From assembly GCA_002839435.1 (NCBI GenBank), contig PGYA01000009.1, forward strand, positions 38,036 to 102,035: a DNA stretch of 64,000 bases. The letters run 5' to 3'. Position 1 is the stretch's first letter; every line of letters begins with the position of its first letter. Source of the stretch: Candidatus Riflebacteria bacterium HGW-Riflebacteria-2. Lineage in GTDB: Bacteria; Muiribacteriota; Ozemobacteria; Ozemobacterales; Ozemobacteraceae. The translations under genes were made by a program, and so were the position numbers. The notes beneath the pieces are model-generated. The model made no database searches, was not told the DNA's origin, and saw only the letters and a list, made by a program, of their open reading frames with translations. Positions 9,581-18,838 of this stretch are shown in pieces.

Positions 9581-9674
9581 AAATATTTTTCATTGCTGCA
9601 TATCAGATTATATTGTTAAAATATTATTAGGGTTGTATATCCCTGCACATACAAGAATCAGGTGGGAGCCAGCA

Positions 9675-10430
9675 GTGTTGAACAGAAACTTACTGGTGGT
9701 GCTGTTGTTGCTTTGTCTGCCGGCCGCTTTGACTGCCGGTAATCCGGTTATGCTTGATACAAGGTTGCTTGTGCTGGCACATCCTTTGTTCAAACAGTTC
9801 GATTACGCGACAAACCGTTTCCGCAATACCCCGTCAGAGTACGTCGATGGCGGCCAGCGCGGCCTCGATGAACTGGTCGCCGAAATTCACAATCTCGATA
9901 ACTGGCTGTCACAGGCTCCTCAAATCCTGCGGGAAAGACTCAAGGAAGTGCCGCTGCCCGACCGAATGCTGATTGAGCGGAACTTTCTCGCCGAAAAACG
10001 CCAAAAAGAAAAGCGTGTGGGCGACATGAAGATGCGAGCCTATATGGCGCGCATGATACCGGGTCAGCCTGGCGTTACTCCAGTGGCTTCAATATATCCG
10101 CAGATTAATCAGATTATGGAAGACGTCAGAGCTGTTGTCAGGCTTATAAGAGAGCGTCACAAATCCCAACTGGTCATTGATGCCGCGGATTTTTTGCCAG
10201 TCATCGATTTCAGAGGTTTGCGCTCAGAGTTGTTATTAAAAAATCTGCATAGCAAAATCTGGCAAGGGCAGAAACCTGATGAAAAAACGCTTGAATGGCT
10301 GCGAGAAGCCAATGATTTCTGGGCTGGACAGCTTGGCATGGATGCTCAGATTTTTCCCGTCGGAGTTACCGACGCCAGGCTTGAAGCCATAAAATTGCTC
10401 GAGGAACGGACAAAGGGGCAGCATAAATGA
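9675..10430 (+). CDS. Exported OmpH/Skp-like protein, paralog 1
   Basis: A longer frame is open from 9567, but GTG 9675 (or TTG 9678) is chosen because GGTGGGAG (9661-9668) lies just upstream and a proper signal peptide then begins the protein (NLLVVLLLLCLPAALTAG). Right after cleavage comes DTRLLVLAHPLFKQFDYATN, shared with the next gene (DTRILLMMHPDMAGFDYANS). The middle is charged and helical, and the segment HKSQLVIDAADFLP resembles the C-terminal core strand of OmpH/Skp chaperones. Skp-like proteins hold outer-membrane proteins in the periplasm. The family link is inferred from layout and is moderate. The stop overlaps the next ATG by four bases. Confidence 0.75.
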   Translation: MLNRNLLVVLLLLCLPAALTAGNPVMLDTRLLVLAHPLFKQFDYATNRFRNTPSEYVDGGQRGLDELVAEIHNLDNWLSQAPQILRERLKEVPLPDRMLIERNFLAEKRQKEKRVGDMKMRAYMARMIPGQPGVTPVASIYPQINQIMEDVRAVVRLIRERHKSQLVIDAADFLPVIDFRGLRSELLLKNLHSKIWQGQKPDEKTLEWLREANDFWAGQLGMDAQIFPVGVTDARLEAIKLLEERTKGQHK

Positions 10431-11608
10431 AAACAAATAGACTCTTTTTTATAATGGTAACAACAGTATTCTGCCTGTTTTTACCCACTTTGGCGCACTG
10501 CCAGACTGAGGGCGGATGGGCAACAGTCGATACCAGGATTCTCCTGATGATGCATCCTGACATGGCTGGTTTTGATTATGCAAATAGCCGCTTTTTTCGC
10601 GAGAAAAAGCTCGATAAAGACATTAACAAAGTGGTCGCAGAACTGAAAAAAGCGCACGAGAAGAGTGCCATGGAAAGCGCGCCACTGCGCGAAAAACAAA
10701 AGAAAGTCATGCAGGATCGCTTTGCTCTGATGCAGAAGAGAACACGCGCTATACAGGTGCTGGCGCCGGGAGATCTCGAGAGACTTGAGCGCAGTAAGAT
10801 CGAACTGCAGACCGCCTACCGTGAGCTTGAGCGGCAGCGGCCGACTGATCGCACTGCCGAAAAACTTTTCCTTGCCAGAAAAGCTGACATTACCAGGCGG
10901 CTAGAAGACATTCAAGGGTATCTGACGGGCTCTGGCACCGAAGATGAGCGTCGCGCTCTGGCTGAAAAACTTCATCAGCAGATTGGCGAGCTTGACAGAT
11001 CGCTGGCGGAACTGGCTGCTGAAATAGGCAAAATTCAGGACAAGGCTGTTGCGTCAGTCTACCTGACTGGTGAAGAAACCGCCACACGTCTGGAAAAGAT
11101 TAAAAATGAAATTAATTCGCTTATTCAGCAGGCTGCTAAAGACAGCAAAATAGCAGTAGTAATGGATTCATCTTTTGCCATGCGTTCCAGAGTCCGCAAA
11201 GACAAATTATCCATGATTCCCGCTGTAGAAGAAGCTCCCGACATTGTTTCCGCTTCGCTCTTTCATTCTTTTGCAAATCTGACAATAGACCCTGCTCTTG
11301 AGAAAAAGCTGACCGGCCCCGAAGGCTCGCCGTTGCCGCCGGCGCATCTTACCGTCGGACGCTCTCTCGGCATGCGCAGCAATCTCAAGCAGTATCTTGA
11401 TTTTCGCAATTACATGCCTGAGAAAGTAGCTGATTTTTCGGGAGGGCGGCCATTTCTTGTCGGTGGCACCGATCTGACGCCCTGGGTGGCTCGCCAGCTG
11501 TTTGAACGCTACAAGGTACCTGAATTCGTGAAGAATTCTTATATGCAGCTTATCAGGGAGTATCTTGACGTCGAAAAAGATCCGGTTCAACGCCCTAGAG
11601 AATACTGA
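10427..11608 (+). CDS. Exported OmpH/Skp-like coiled-coil protein, paralog 2
   Basis: 393 residues with a signal peptide (FIMVTTVFCLFLPTLAHC) and then the same 'VDTR-LL--HP----FDYA--RF' block as the upstream paralog. Residues about 55-235 form a long charged coiled coil with many KK, EK and RR pairs, typical of the Skp tentacle. DSKIAVVMDSSFAMRS then matches the conserved late strand of OmpH-family proteins. A further ~120-residue C-terminal part (to DPVQRPREY) is additional to the usual ~160-residue Skp size. Predicted periplasmic chaperone or structural protein. The pair probably arose by tandem duplication. Confidence 0.78.
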   Translation: MKTNRLFFIMVTTVFCLFLPTLAHCQTEGGWATVDTRILLMMHPDMAGFDYANSRFFREKKLDKDINKVVAELKKAHEKSAMESAPLREKQKKVMQDRFALMQKRTRAIQVLAPGDLERLERSKIELQTAYRELERQRPTDRTAEKLFLARKADITRRLEDIQGYLTGSGTEDERRALAEKLHQQIGELDRSLAELAAEIGKIQDKAVASVYLTGEETATRLEKIKNEINSLIQQAAKDSKIAVVMDSSFAMRSRVRKDKLSMIPAVEEAPDIVSASLFHSFANLTIDPALEKKLTGPEGSPLPPAHLTVGRSLGMRSNLKQYLDFRNYMPEKVADFSGGRPFLVGGTDLTPWVARQLFERYKVPEFVKNSYMQLIREYLDVEKDPVQRPREY

Positions 11609-11640
11609 TACCGTTCCGCTCATCTACCAGGAGGTAGCTT

Positions 11641-14600
11641 ATGAAAGCGATTTTATGGAAAGCTTATGCCGGTGTATTGGTTGTTCTGCTGATGGCCGTG
11701 GCCGGATACGCGGAAGATGTCGTACAGCTGCATCCATTTTATGAACAGAATGGCGACTGCTATCTGCTTGTTGGCGATGATGTGGATGTGCCTGCCAACC
11801 CTGGCGCACCGCCGATTATCGACCCCCCTCCTGACTATGACGCGCGGGCAGTCTGGGCGTTGAACAATCTTGGTTCTGGAATTGCAGAACGATTGTATGA
11901 TCCTTTGGATGCTTATGGCTTGACCGCCTCCCAGAAGTGGAACTTCGCGACAGAAGTCGCCGAGAAAGATCTTTTCACTTTTTCAGGGATTGAAGGCCCA
12001 CCAACCGCTTTAACTGGCACTCTTGTGCCACGCCGCATCGTAATGACAGCCACTACCTCAGTTTACGCATTCGATGAGGTTCCTCCGGCAACCGTTCATC
12101 GTTTTCATGGGCAGCCCAACGCCAGCCCTACCGGCCGTGGGAACCACCCCACCTGGACAATCAACTCTCTTTTCGGCGGTATAGATTATCCATGTAACAC
12201 CATTCCTGCTGCTGTAGACGGTAGACCTGGCTATTACTGGTATCCGGTCGGTCGGGGCTATTACCATGCCGCAGATGTTGTCGCCTGGAGCAACTGGACC
12301 TACGGTAGCGGTCATAGAAGACCGCTCAGCAATCCCCCGCCGGTAAATGAACGATATAATCAGCAGACCGACGGGTATCCGCCAACACAGGGCCCCTGGG
12401 CTTCCTGCTGCGCCGGGAGACGTCCCGAAAATGGCTGGATTCGCGGCGGTTGGGTGCGCCGCATGATCAGAGAGAATCTTTGGGGGACCTATCGCAATCT
12501 GAAGCTGTACAAATACCGCGTTGGATCGAGTGCTATTGCCCCTACCCGGGTGCGTGATGTAGCAAATGTTCTGGCACGCGTCACCGGCACGATGGATATG
12601 AACGGCGAATGCTGTGATGGGTGTATCGCACGCGTTGATGGGGCCGCCATGCCTGGCGTTCCCAGTCCCTATCTTTCCTGTGTTTATTCTTCCATTGTTG
12701 ACCGCACTTATCTTTATCGTCGCGACCAGGGTAGCAGTGATTTTACACTTGATGGCGTAACGCTCGATGACAGGCAGATAGGCGTAGGCTCAGATACAAC
12801 CTGTCAGTTCATTGGCATCAGTTCGCGCAATGAGACCGGCAACTACGTGTATCTGCTTGGCCTCAATGAGATTAATAATTGGCTGAGAGCAGCCAATGCC
12901 CCGGCTGGCATGTTGCTGAATGAGCTTTCTGACGTCGCAGTATCAGACCAGTGGTGGCAGACCGGTGGTATCGTCTATGCTTATGATGAGACCAAGGGCA
13001 CTGTATATCGGTTCGTTCGTAATGAGGCAGGCGATAATGGTATTCCTACCGAAATAGACGTGCGAACCGCCGGCGTTCTTCCCGACAAAATTGGTGCTGA
13101 CGGCTTTGGTTCGTTATACCTTATGCAAACCGAATTTGAGCCGGCCAGTACAACTTTTTTTACTGCCTATACCGCAGATCGACATTACATTGCCGAAGTG
13201 TTGCCAGGGGGCATAGAACGTTACCGTGCTGAGTTTTACCAGAATGTCTACAAGAGCGTATATGTTCGTGACTATTATACGGGCGCTATAACCCGTCTGC
13301 CTGGCAGGGTATTGCTTGGCACTAACTACTATTTCCGCGATTTTTTTGCTACTGATATCACAGATAAGACTACCTGGCAATGGGTTACAGAGCTAGGGCA
13401 GACGGGAATGGCTGTTGATGTTGGTGTGCTGACAGAACTTGGTGTAATCAATTCACCAACGCCGCCTCGTCCCGGCAATCTCGACGCACAGACCGATAAC
13501 TGGGGCCCGCTTGTTCTCGGAGCATCCGGTTTTTCAGAAGCTGTTGAGGAAGCTGACGGCACTTTGCCTGATACTAACGATTACTGGTTCATGGTCGAAA
13601 ATGCCCCATCTCCAGATGCCAACGAGGTAAACATCGGTAACGTCGGCGATAACCCCAACGGTGGCCCGGTCGGGCAATTCCCGACCACGATTCAGTTTTC
13701 CAGCGTAAAATATTACTGGAAAATAATGCAGACCCACAACCGTTTTGGCGAGGTTGAAGCAGCTACTATTCTCGATATGGAAACAGAAGGCTCTTCCGGC
13801 GATTATCTTCTGCTATTCCCGCCCACAGCCGGCACATTCAAAGTCGGCGTAAAAGTTGCCTATCGCTATTACGATTATACCAGATTGCCGGTTGGCGCTT
13901 TGTCTAACCGTAAGGGTGATGTTCTCTACCCGCCTCTCGATCAACCTCCCCTGGTGGCCAAAGGAGATAGCGCAGCCGATTCCTACGCCTGGTCTGAACC
14001 CTTCACCATCTCAATCATCGATCCTCCAGATAATCCGGCCGACCGTGGCGTTATAATGAGCGGCATCTGGAGTGGCAGTTCTCTTGGCGATGGTATGCTG
14101 GTAAACTATCGCCCCGGGCCTCAGGTTCTTGGCTATGGCTGTCCCAACGGGGGCTTCGATAACAACACCTGCGGTCATGCGCAATGTAACCCCGCGACCA
14201 CTACCATACCCATTTCCACATTCGTGCTCGATGGCAAAAGTCTGGTGCCGCAACCACCTCAGTATGACGCGACAACCGAAACCTGGCAGAAAGTTTATTC
14301 AGCTGAGGCTGCCAGCTGGAGTCTGCATCTCCGCGAGTCGAACTACAATCTTGATCATGGTGTAGACAGAATTGCCTCGATGACTGCTGAAATTCCCCCG
14401 GAGCCTGACGACCCTGATCTTATCGATGGGACGCTGGTTTGGGCAGGTGGCCCCGCCGTCACCTGGACTTCAGAACTCATGCGGGGCGGCGAAACCGTTG
14501 TTAACAAACAATTGGTACTCTCTTCGCCTGTTCTTAATCTCACCCAGCTCCGCACACTTTTCCCCGTTCCATCAGAACCATCCAGTTATACGTTAAATGT

Positions 14601-16086
14601 TGAGTTTACGAGAACTTACCGTTATGAGGTCTGGCAGGAAATTCCGCGTTACATCGATGGAGAGCACGTTGGTAGTTTGCGTGTCCGCATTCCACGCGCG
14701 GTTCACATGAAAATCACGGGTGCTGCTGAAATCCTGGTAACCGATAATACGCCGCCGGCAACTCATCTTAACGATCCTGACAGCGAAGAGGGTGCGGTTC
14801 TTGAAGCTTTCTTTGTCCGCACCCCGATCCTTTATGGAACCACCGGTGAAGCTCTCTGGGAAACAGAAGCGCCCAAGGTCGCCAACCCCTCGACTCTCAT
14901 ATTTGTGGTGGCCGACAACAACCCGATGGCCAACCTGAATTACAGCAACAGCGGTCACGACAGCTTTCATGCTGCAGTGACAAGTGTCAAAAATAGAACG
15001 ACGATTAACTTCAAGGCTGGTAATCAGATTGCAACTTTCTCTTATCAGACACAGTTTGGTCTGATGCCGCCGCCAATCGTAGCGGAGGAGTCCGTCACCG
15101 ATGAGATGACCCGATTGCGCAAACATTATACAAGCGGGTTTGGTGATGACTCGAAGGTCGCTGCCGCTTATGTGAGCGACGAAGCTCAGTTCAACACCCT
15201 GACCGGAACCGAAGGCAAATATTGCAAGTCGTTTTCTTATCGAGTGTATACCATCGATCTGGCTAATATCGAGCATTTCTCCAAAAACCTGGTCGAAAAC
15301 AGCGGAGCGTGGGACTATACCGGTGCCTGGAATGCGAAGATGCATCCGGATCATGCCAATAACAGTCTTGATTATCGCAGCCACCTTTATGGGCTGGGTT
15401 GGAGCGAAGCCTGCAATGCATCTCCGACTAACATCCTGGCTGTCGATCCCCAGCAGATCGGGCAGATTATTGTGCGTGACAACGACAGGCCAAATGCCTT
15501 CATTGTTGCAAGACACGACAAGAAACCGGCGCAGCTGTACAGGGCGCCAAGCAACGTCAAGGATAATACCATGCCGGCGAAATGGGTGCAGTATTCTATC
15601 AATGGCATGCCAGGATCTATTAACAACGGGCCTGAATCCTGGGAAGACGATGATCTGTCGTCTGCCTTCGACAGCAGTTTCAGGACTGACGATACTTTAC
15701 CGGTAACTAACATATTGTTACCTGACGGTGACGACCTCGAAGTCGATGTTCCCGTCAGATTTGACCTGCTGGTGGTCGATAACGCCGGTGATGTAGCTAC
15801 CGTCAGCTACAAGCTGTTTGATGGTAGTGATACCCTGCTGGCGGATAGTACCGATTCATCGTCTCTGCAATACGTTTTCCGCCAACCAGGTGAATACAAA
15901 ATTCTCGCTGAGATCGAGGATAATGCAGTCAGCTGGCCGGATAACCCGCAGGCCTATCTGCCCGGCGCTACGACAGACCCAGCAGTCACTTCGGAGAAGA
16001 ATAACAGAAAGGTACAGGCTGTATTCAAAGTCGTTCCGACAAAGCTTGATTACAGAGTTATAGAACGACGCCGACCAGCACAATGA
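11641..16086 (+). CDS. Very large exported protein leading the pseudopilin gene set
   Basis: 1481 residues; RBS CAGGAGG lies just upstream of the ATG and residues 1-24 are a signal peptide (VLVVLLMAVAGYA). The mature part is rich in Pro, Gly, Asn, Tyr and Trp, like an extracellular beta protein. Cys pairs (SCCAGR, GECCDGC) suggest disulfides. Repeated short strands near residues 360-560 could form a propeller-like domain, and the last ~150 residues resemble an Ig/PKD-like fold (VDNAGDVATVSYKLFDG, then FRQPGEYKILAEIEDNA). Its stop overlaps the first prepilin gene. By position it could be a tip adhesin or exported cargo analogous to PilY1, but no PilY1 signature is seen; the role is inferred. 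Confidence 0.8.
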   Translation: MKAILWKAYAGVLVVLLMAVAGYAEDVVQLHPFYEQNGDCYLLVGDDVDVPANPGAPPIIDPPPDYDARAVWALNNLGSGIAERLYDPLDAYGLTASQKWNFATEVAEKDLFTFSGIEGPPTALTGTLVPRRIVMTATTSVYAFDEVPPATVHRFHGQPNASPTGRGNHPTWTINSLFGGIDYPCNTIPAAVDGRPGYYWYPVGRGYYHAADVVAWSNWTYGSGHRRPLSNPPPVNERYNQQTDGYPPTQGPWASCCAGRRPENGWIRGGWVRRMIRENLWGTYRNLKLYKYRVGSSAIAPTRVRDVANVLARVTGTMDMNGECCDGCIARVDGAAMPGVPSPYLSCVYSSIVDRTYLYRRDQGSSDFTLDGVTLDDRQIGVGSDTTCQFIGISSRNETGNYVYLLGLNEINNWLRAANAPAGMLLNELSDVAVSDQWWQTGGIVYAYDETKGTVYRFVRNEAGDNGIPTEIDVRTAGVLPDKIGADGFGSLYLMQTEFEPASTTFFTAYTADRHYIAEVLPGGIERYRAEFYQNVYKSVYVRDYYTGAITRLPGRVLLGTNYYFRDFFATDITDKTTWQWVTELGQTGMAVDVGVLTELGVINSPTPPRPGNLDAQTDNWGPLVLGASGFSEAVEEADGTLPDTNDYWFMVENAPSPDANEVNIGNVGDNPNGGPVGQFPTTIQFSSVKYYWKIMQTHNRFGEVEAATILDMETEGSSGDYLLLFPPTAGTFKVGVKVAYRYYDYTRLPVGALSNRKGDVLYPPLDQPPLVAKGDSAADSYAWSEPFTISIIDPPDNPADRGVIMSGIWSGSSLGDGMLVNYRPGPQVLGYGCPNGGFDNNTCGHAQCNPATTTIPISTFVLDGKSLVPQPPQYDATTETWQKVYSAEAASWSLHLRESNYNLDHGVDRIASMTAEIPPEPDDPDLIDGTLVWAGGPAVTWTSELMRGGETVVNKQLVLSSPVLNLTQLRTLFPVPSEPSSYTLNVEFTRTYRYEVWQEIPRYIDGEHVGSLRVRIPRAVHMKITGAAEILVTDNTPPATHLNDPDSEEGAVLEAFFVRTPILYGTTGEALWETEAPKVANPSTLIFVVADNNPMANLNYSNSGHDSFHAAVTSVKNRTTINFKAGNQIATFSYQTQFGLMPPPIVAEESVTDEMTRLRKHYTSGFGDDSKVAAAYVSDEAQFNTLTGTEGKYCKSFSYRVYTIDLANIEHFSKNLVENSGAWDYTGAWNAKMHPDHANNSLDYRSHLYGLGWSEACNASPTNILAVDPQQIGQIIVRDNDRPNAFIVARHDKKPAQLYRAPSNVKDNTMPAKWVQYSINGMPGSINNGPESWEDDDLSSAFDSSFRTDDTLPVTNILLPDGDDLEVDVPVRFDLLVVDNAGDVATVSYKLFDGSDTLLADSTDSSSLQYVFRQPGEYKILAEIEDNAVSWPDNPQAYLPGATTDPAVTSEKNNRKVQAVFKVVPTKLDYRVIERRRPAQ

Positions 16087-16640
16087 TCGATATTCGCACA
16101 AAAGCCGGTGTTACACTGACCGAAATAATGCTGGCATTTCTTATTCTTGTGATAGCAGCCTTTTCGACGGCTGGCGTTATCAGCTACGGGCATCGCGGCA
16201 CCGTGGCTGACTTCCGTCAGGTCGAATCCATTCAGATTATTGTCGATCGCATGAATAGGCTGATGAATATGCCTTATGCTTCGCTTGACTCCTTTCTGAC
16301 CGCTGCAGGCAGCGATGAGTTTACTTTCAGCGACCCGATCGAAGGTATTGTCCTCGGTGACGAGGTGCAGATCGAAAAGAATACTTACCGCATTCTCGCA
16401 ACGCTAAAGCGCCAGCGCATAGTTTTTGAATCACTCATGGAACTGGATTTTCCCAATCCTGCTTACGATCCGGCATCACCCTCCACCTGGATTTTTAGAG
16501 ACCGGCCGAGAGAATCGTTTCCAGGTGGTAGTAACCCCTTCAAAATCATAAAAATCACTGTTACGGCCAAGCCTGTTGGTGGCATGACAGATGAACGGGA
16601 ATTCGCACTGGTCAGCTTTGTAGCTGACATGGAGAGATGA
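16083..16640 (+). CDS. Minor pseudopilin, PilV/GspI-like (set 1)
   Basis: 185 residues with a type IV prepilin N-terminus: a short basic leader ending AG, then VTLTEIMLAFLILVIAAFST. Predicted prepilin-peptidase cleavage is G9/V10 with the conserved Glu at mature position +5 (E14). The hydrophobic helix about 10-32 anchors it in the inner membrane before assembly into a pilus or pseudopilus. The globular domain is short and contains FREV-like charged strands typical of minor subunits. Overlaps the large exported protein by four bases and the next gene by four, a tight operon. PilV versus GspI cannot be separated from sequence reading alone. Confidence 0.87.
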   Translation: MIDIRTKAGVTLTEIMLAFLILVIAAFSTAGVISYGHRGTVADFRQVESIQIIVDRMNRLMNMPYASLDSFLTAAGSDEFTFSDPIEGIVLGDEVQIEKNTYRILATLKRQRIVFESLMELDFPNPAYDPASPSTWIFRDRPRESFPGGSNPFKIIKITVTAKPVGGMTDEREFALVSFVADMER

Positions 16641-17251
16641 AAATGCATACCAGGCTTAACTTGCAACCATCGGTTGTCAAGCTGACTGTTTCTAATAACG
16701 CGCGGCGCAATGGTATGGCGCTGGTTATCGTGCTGGCTTTTTCTTCGGTTCTTCTGGTTCTTGGCGTCGTATATCTGCGCTCATTTTCGCAGACCACTCA
16801 GATTTCAAGAATGCAGATTGACCACCTTCAGGCAGAATTTTTCGCCCGTGGTATTCAGAATATCGCTCTTTTCAAAATCAAGCGTTTCCCGGATTTTTTT
16901 CTGCGTTCTTATCGTTACCACATCTATAAAAAGCGTCGCGATGCCGGCGATCCTTTAGTAGAACCCCCTATCCGGCCCTTCGAGGCTCCTACGCCTTTTG
17001 AAAAGTTTACCGGCGTTCATGCTGGTCGCCCTAACGATATTTTGCATCATCTCGCAGCAGGAGATGATGCCGACTGGCAGTTTACCGCCCCGCTTAATAT
17101 TGCAACCTGGTCTACGTCTTTTAACCTCAGGTCTTCTGAAGACTTTAACCGCGCCTATATCGAAATCGACGTGCATGTTCAGATGCAGGGTAACGATAAT
17201 GTCGCTCACTATCGCATGAGTCTCGATGCCAGTCAGACTTCACAACTTTAA
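16637..17251 (+). CDS. Minor pseudopilin, PilX/GspK-like (set 1)
   Basis: 204 residues with an unusually long leader (about 26 residues, basic) before NGMALVIVLAFSSVLLVLG. The 'G-x-A-L-V-x-V-L' start without Glu at +5 is the pattern of GspK/PilX subunits, which cap pseudopilus tips. The mature domain is short for GspK (about 175 residues) and lacks an obvious inserted calcium-binding domain. Sits between PilV-like and PilW-like genes with overlapping ends, as in other minor pilin operons. The assignment rests on the N-terminal pattern and neighbours. Confidence 0.75.
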   Translation: MKMHTRLNLQPSVVKLTVSNNARRNGMALVIVLAFSSVLLVLGVVYLRSFSQTTQISRMQIDHLQAEFFARGIQNIALFKIKRFPDFFLRSYRYHIYKKRRDAGDPLVEPPIRPFEAPTPFEKFTGVHAGRPNDILHHLAAGDDADWQFTAPLNIATWSTSFNLRSSEDFNRAYIEIDVHVQMQGNDNVAHYRMSLDASQTSQL

Positions 17252-17252
17252 A

Positions 17253-18029
17253 ATGACAACAATTTCTGATACAAAAAATATCGTTGGCCACAAAGCTTTT
17301 ACGCTGGTCGAAATTCTTGTTGCGACCAGCGTTCTTTCTCTGTTTATGCTGAGCGTATTCGGCATATACGAATACAGTCGTTCTGGCTTCGAGACCGGTT
17401 CCTGGCGTCTTCAGTCGCAAAAGAGTGCGCAGACTTTTCTCATGCGACTCAAAGATCTGTTAGAACGAAGTAATCATGCTTATGCCGTCGCTCCCAGTGG
17501 TGACACCCAAAGAGTTGCTGACCGCCCGACAGTGTTGAATGAGGCCTGGTTCAATCAGGTGGCGACTGCCACCAATCATGGCATTCTCTATTTTTCGATT
17601 ATTTCGCCCTATGTGCCGGAACAGGCTGATCTTGGTCAGACTGAACGCAAAGGCACCTGGAAAGGCGTCGGGCTTGATTGTAAAAACAAGACACTCAGGC
17701 TTTATATGACAGGAAACTGGGACGACATGCCGGCACACACCCCTGCCGATGTAGGTTCTCCAGATCTTGCCAGATTCGAGTTCGGACATACCGAAGGTGA
17801 TTTTGCGATATCACTTAACGATGTTGCAGAAATAGGCATTTTTGCCACACAAGCCACGCAGACCACAGACATTGGTCGCCCGGCCATATTTCTTTCAGTT
17901 GAGCTGGTTCTGGAAAACCAGCGATCCCGGCAGAAAGCAAGAGTCACCGAACGGATGACGGCTTCTCTGGTTGATAGAAAGCTCGATGAAATCAGAATCG
18001 CTCCGGCTGGCAGCTTCCCGACTCCATGA
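17253..18029 (+). CDS. Minor pseudopilin, PilW/GspJ-like (set 1)
   Basis: ATG 17253 is chosen because it follows the preceding stop by one base; an in-frame start at 17226 would lie within the previous gene. About 258 residues. Leader MTTISDTKNIVGHKA then FTLVEILVATSVLSLFMLSV. Cleavage would be A15/F16 with Glu at +5 (E20); Ala rather than Gly at -1 is unusual. Residues after the helix include EYSRSGFETGSWRLQSQ, typical of PilW/GspJ where a helix leads to a beta domain. The stop overlaps the next start by four bases. Confidence 0.85.
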   Translation: MTTISDTKNIVGHKAFTLVEILVATSVLSLFMLSVFGIYEYSRSGFETGSWRLQSQKSAQTFLMRLKDLLERSNHAYAVAPSGDTQRVADRPTVLNEAWFNQVATATNHGILYFSIISPYVPEQADLGQTERKGTWKGVGLDCKNKTLRLYMTGNWDDMPAHTPADVGSPDLARFEFGHTEGDFAISLNDVAEIGIFATQATQTTDIGRPAIFLSVELVLENQRSRQKARVTERMTASLVDRKLDEIRIAPAGSFPTP

Positions 18030-18826
18030 AACATTTAATTATAATCATTCTGTCGCTTATGCTTTCAGGGGCGGTTTCTCTATCCGCCTGCACAATGGAG
18101 CCGAGCATCTGGCAGACGGTTGAAGCAATTGATTCTGAAGATGATCCTGGCGTATTTGCTCTCTCTGATGCCCTTTATCAGCTGCGTGAAAAGCTGACTA
18201 AAGAACTTTCCGCATGTAACATGCCGGTACAGCCGTTAACCTTTGTTGGCATATTTTATGGTGACACCCCGACTGAGATGTCTTCATCTACCAGACAGAT
18301 TCTTGAACAGGCAACAGAAATCGTCTGGAACGACGCCAGAATTCTGCCGCCGGCAGAGCTGGTAAGGTCGCCGCAGGACTTTGTTGCTTTGCAGAAGGCC
18401 GCCGAAGCAGCTGGCAAAGAGTCTTATACCGCGTTGCTACAAATTTCCGGAGCCAGAAGCAGCTCCATAAGTCAGATAGATCTTAATTTCTGGCTGTATC
18501 AGCTCTACCGCTGTGTGTTGCGCGAAGAAATTAAAGTTCTGCTGAGAGTGGCTGATTCTGAAGGAACAGCAATCTTTATCGATGAAATAGCGGTTTCACC
18601 GACTATTATCGTTGATCCGATGCTTTCACCAGTTGGTGGATACATAATCAGGCTCGAAAAGAATACAGCCAGCCCACTGATGGTAGATTTTGGGCCTCTA
18701 GAGGATGGTGGCGAACATGTGTTACGTTTTAATGACGCATTTCGTCAGCCGTCACCGACTCCGCCCATGAAGGAGTTTCAGCAAATTCAACGGTCAGGCG
18801 ACAGTAGAAATGCTGCAGATAATTAA
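18026..18826 (+). CDS. Predicted lipoprotein of the pseudopilin operon
   Basis: 266 residues, no family recognised. N-terminus MKHLIIIILSLMLSGAVSLS followed by AC gives a lipobox (LSAC, lipidated Cys 22). The mature part alternates helices and strands, with a hydrophobic C-terminal third (VSPTIIVDPMLSPVGGYIIR) and a charged tail. It starts inside the stop of the PilW-like gene, so it is co-translated with the pseudopilins. A membrane-anchored accessory of the pilus or secretion apparatus is a reasonable inference only. Confidence 0.72.
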   Translation: MKHLIIIILSLMLSGAVSLSACTMEPSIWQTVEAIDSEDDPGVFALSDALYQLREKLTKELSACNMPVQPLTFVGIFYGDTPTEMSSSTRQILEQATEIVWNDARILPPAELVRSPQDFVALQKAAEAAGKESYTALLQISGARSSSISQIDLNFWLYQLYRCVLREEIKVLLRVADSEGTAIFIDEIAVSPTIIVDPMLSPVGGYIIRLEKNTASPLMVDFGPLEDGGEHVLRFNDAFRQPSPTPPMKEFQQIQRSGDSRNAADN

Positions 18827-18838
18827 ATGGAGCTGGAA

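Noticed and set aside
9567..9674. Longer N-terminus for the first OmpH-like gene
   Set aside because: It would overlap the previous gene and put 36 residues before a good signal peptide; the RBS supports the start near 9675.
14593..15516. Long minus-strand open frame (307 residues) inside the 1481-residue gene
   Set aside because: It lies wholly opposite a well-supported coding frame with signal peptide and RBS, has no RBS of its own and resembles no protein.
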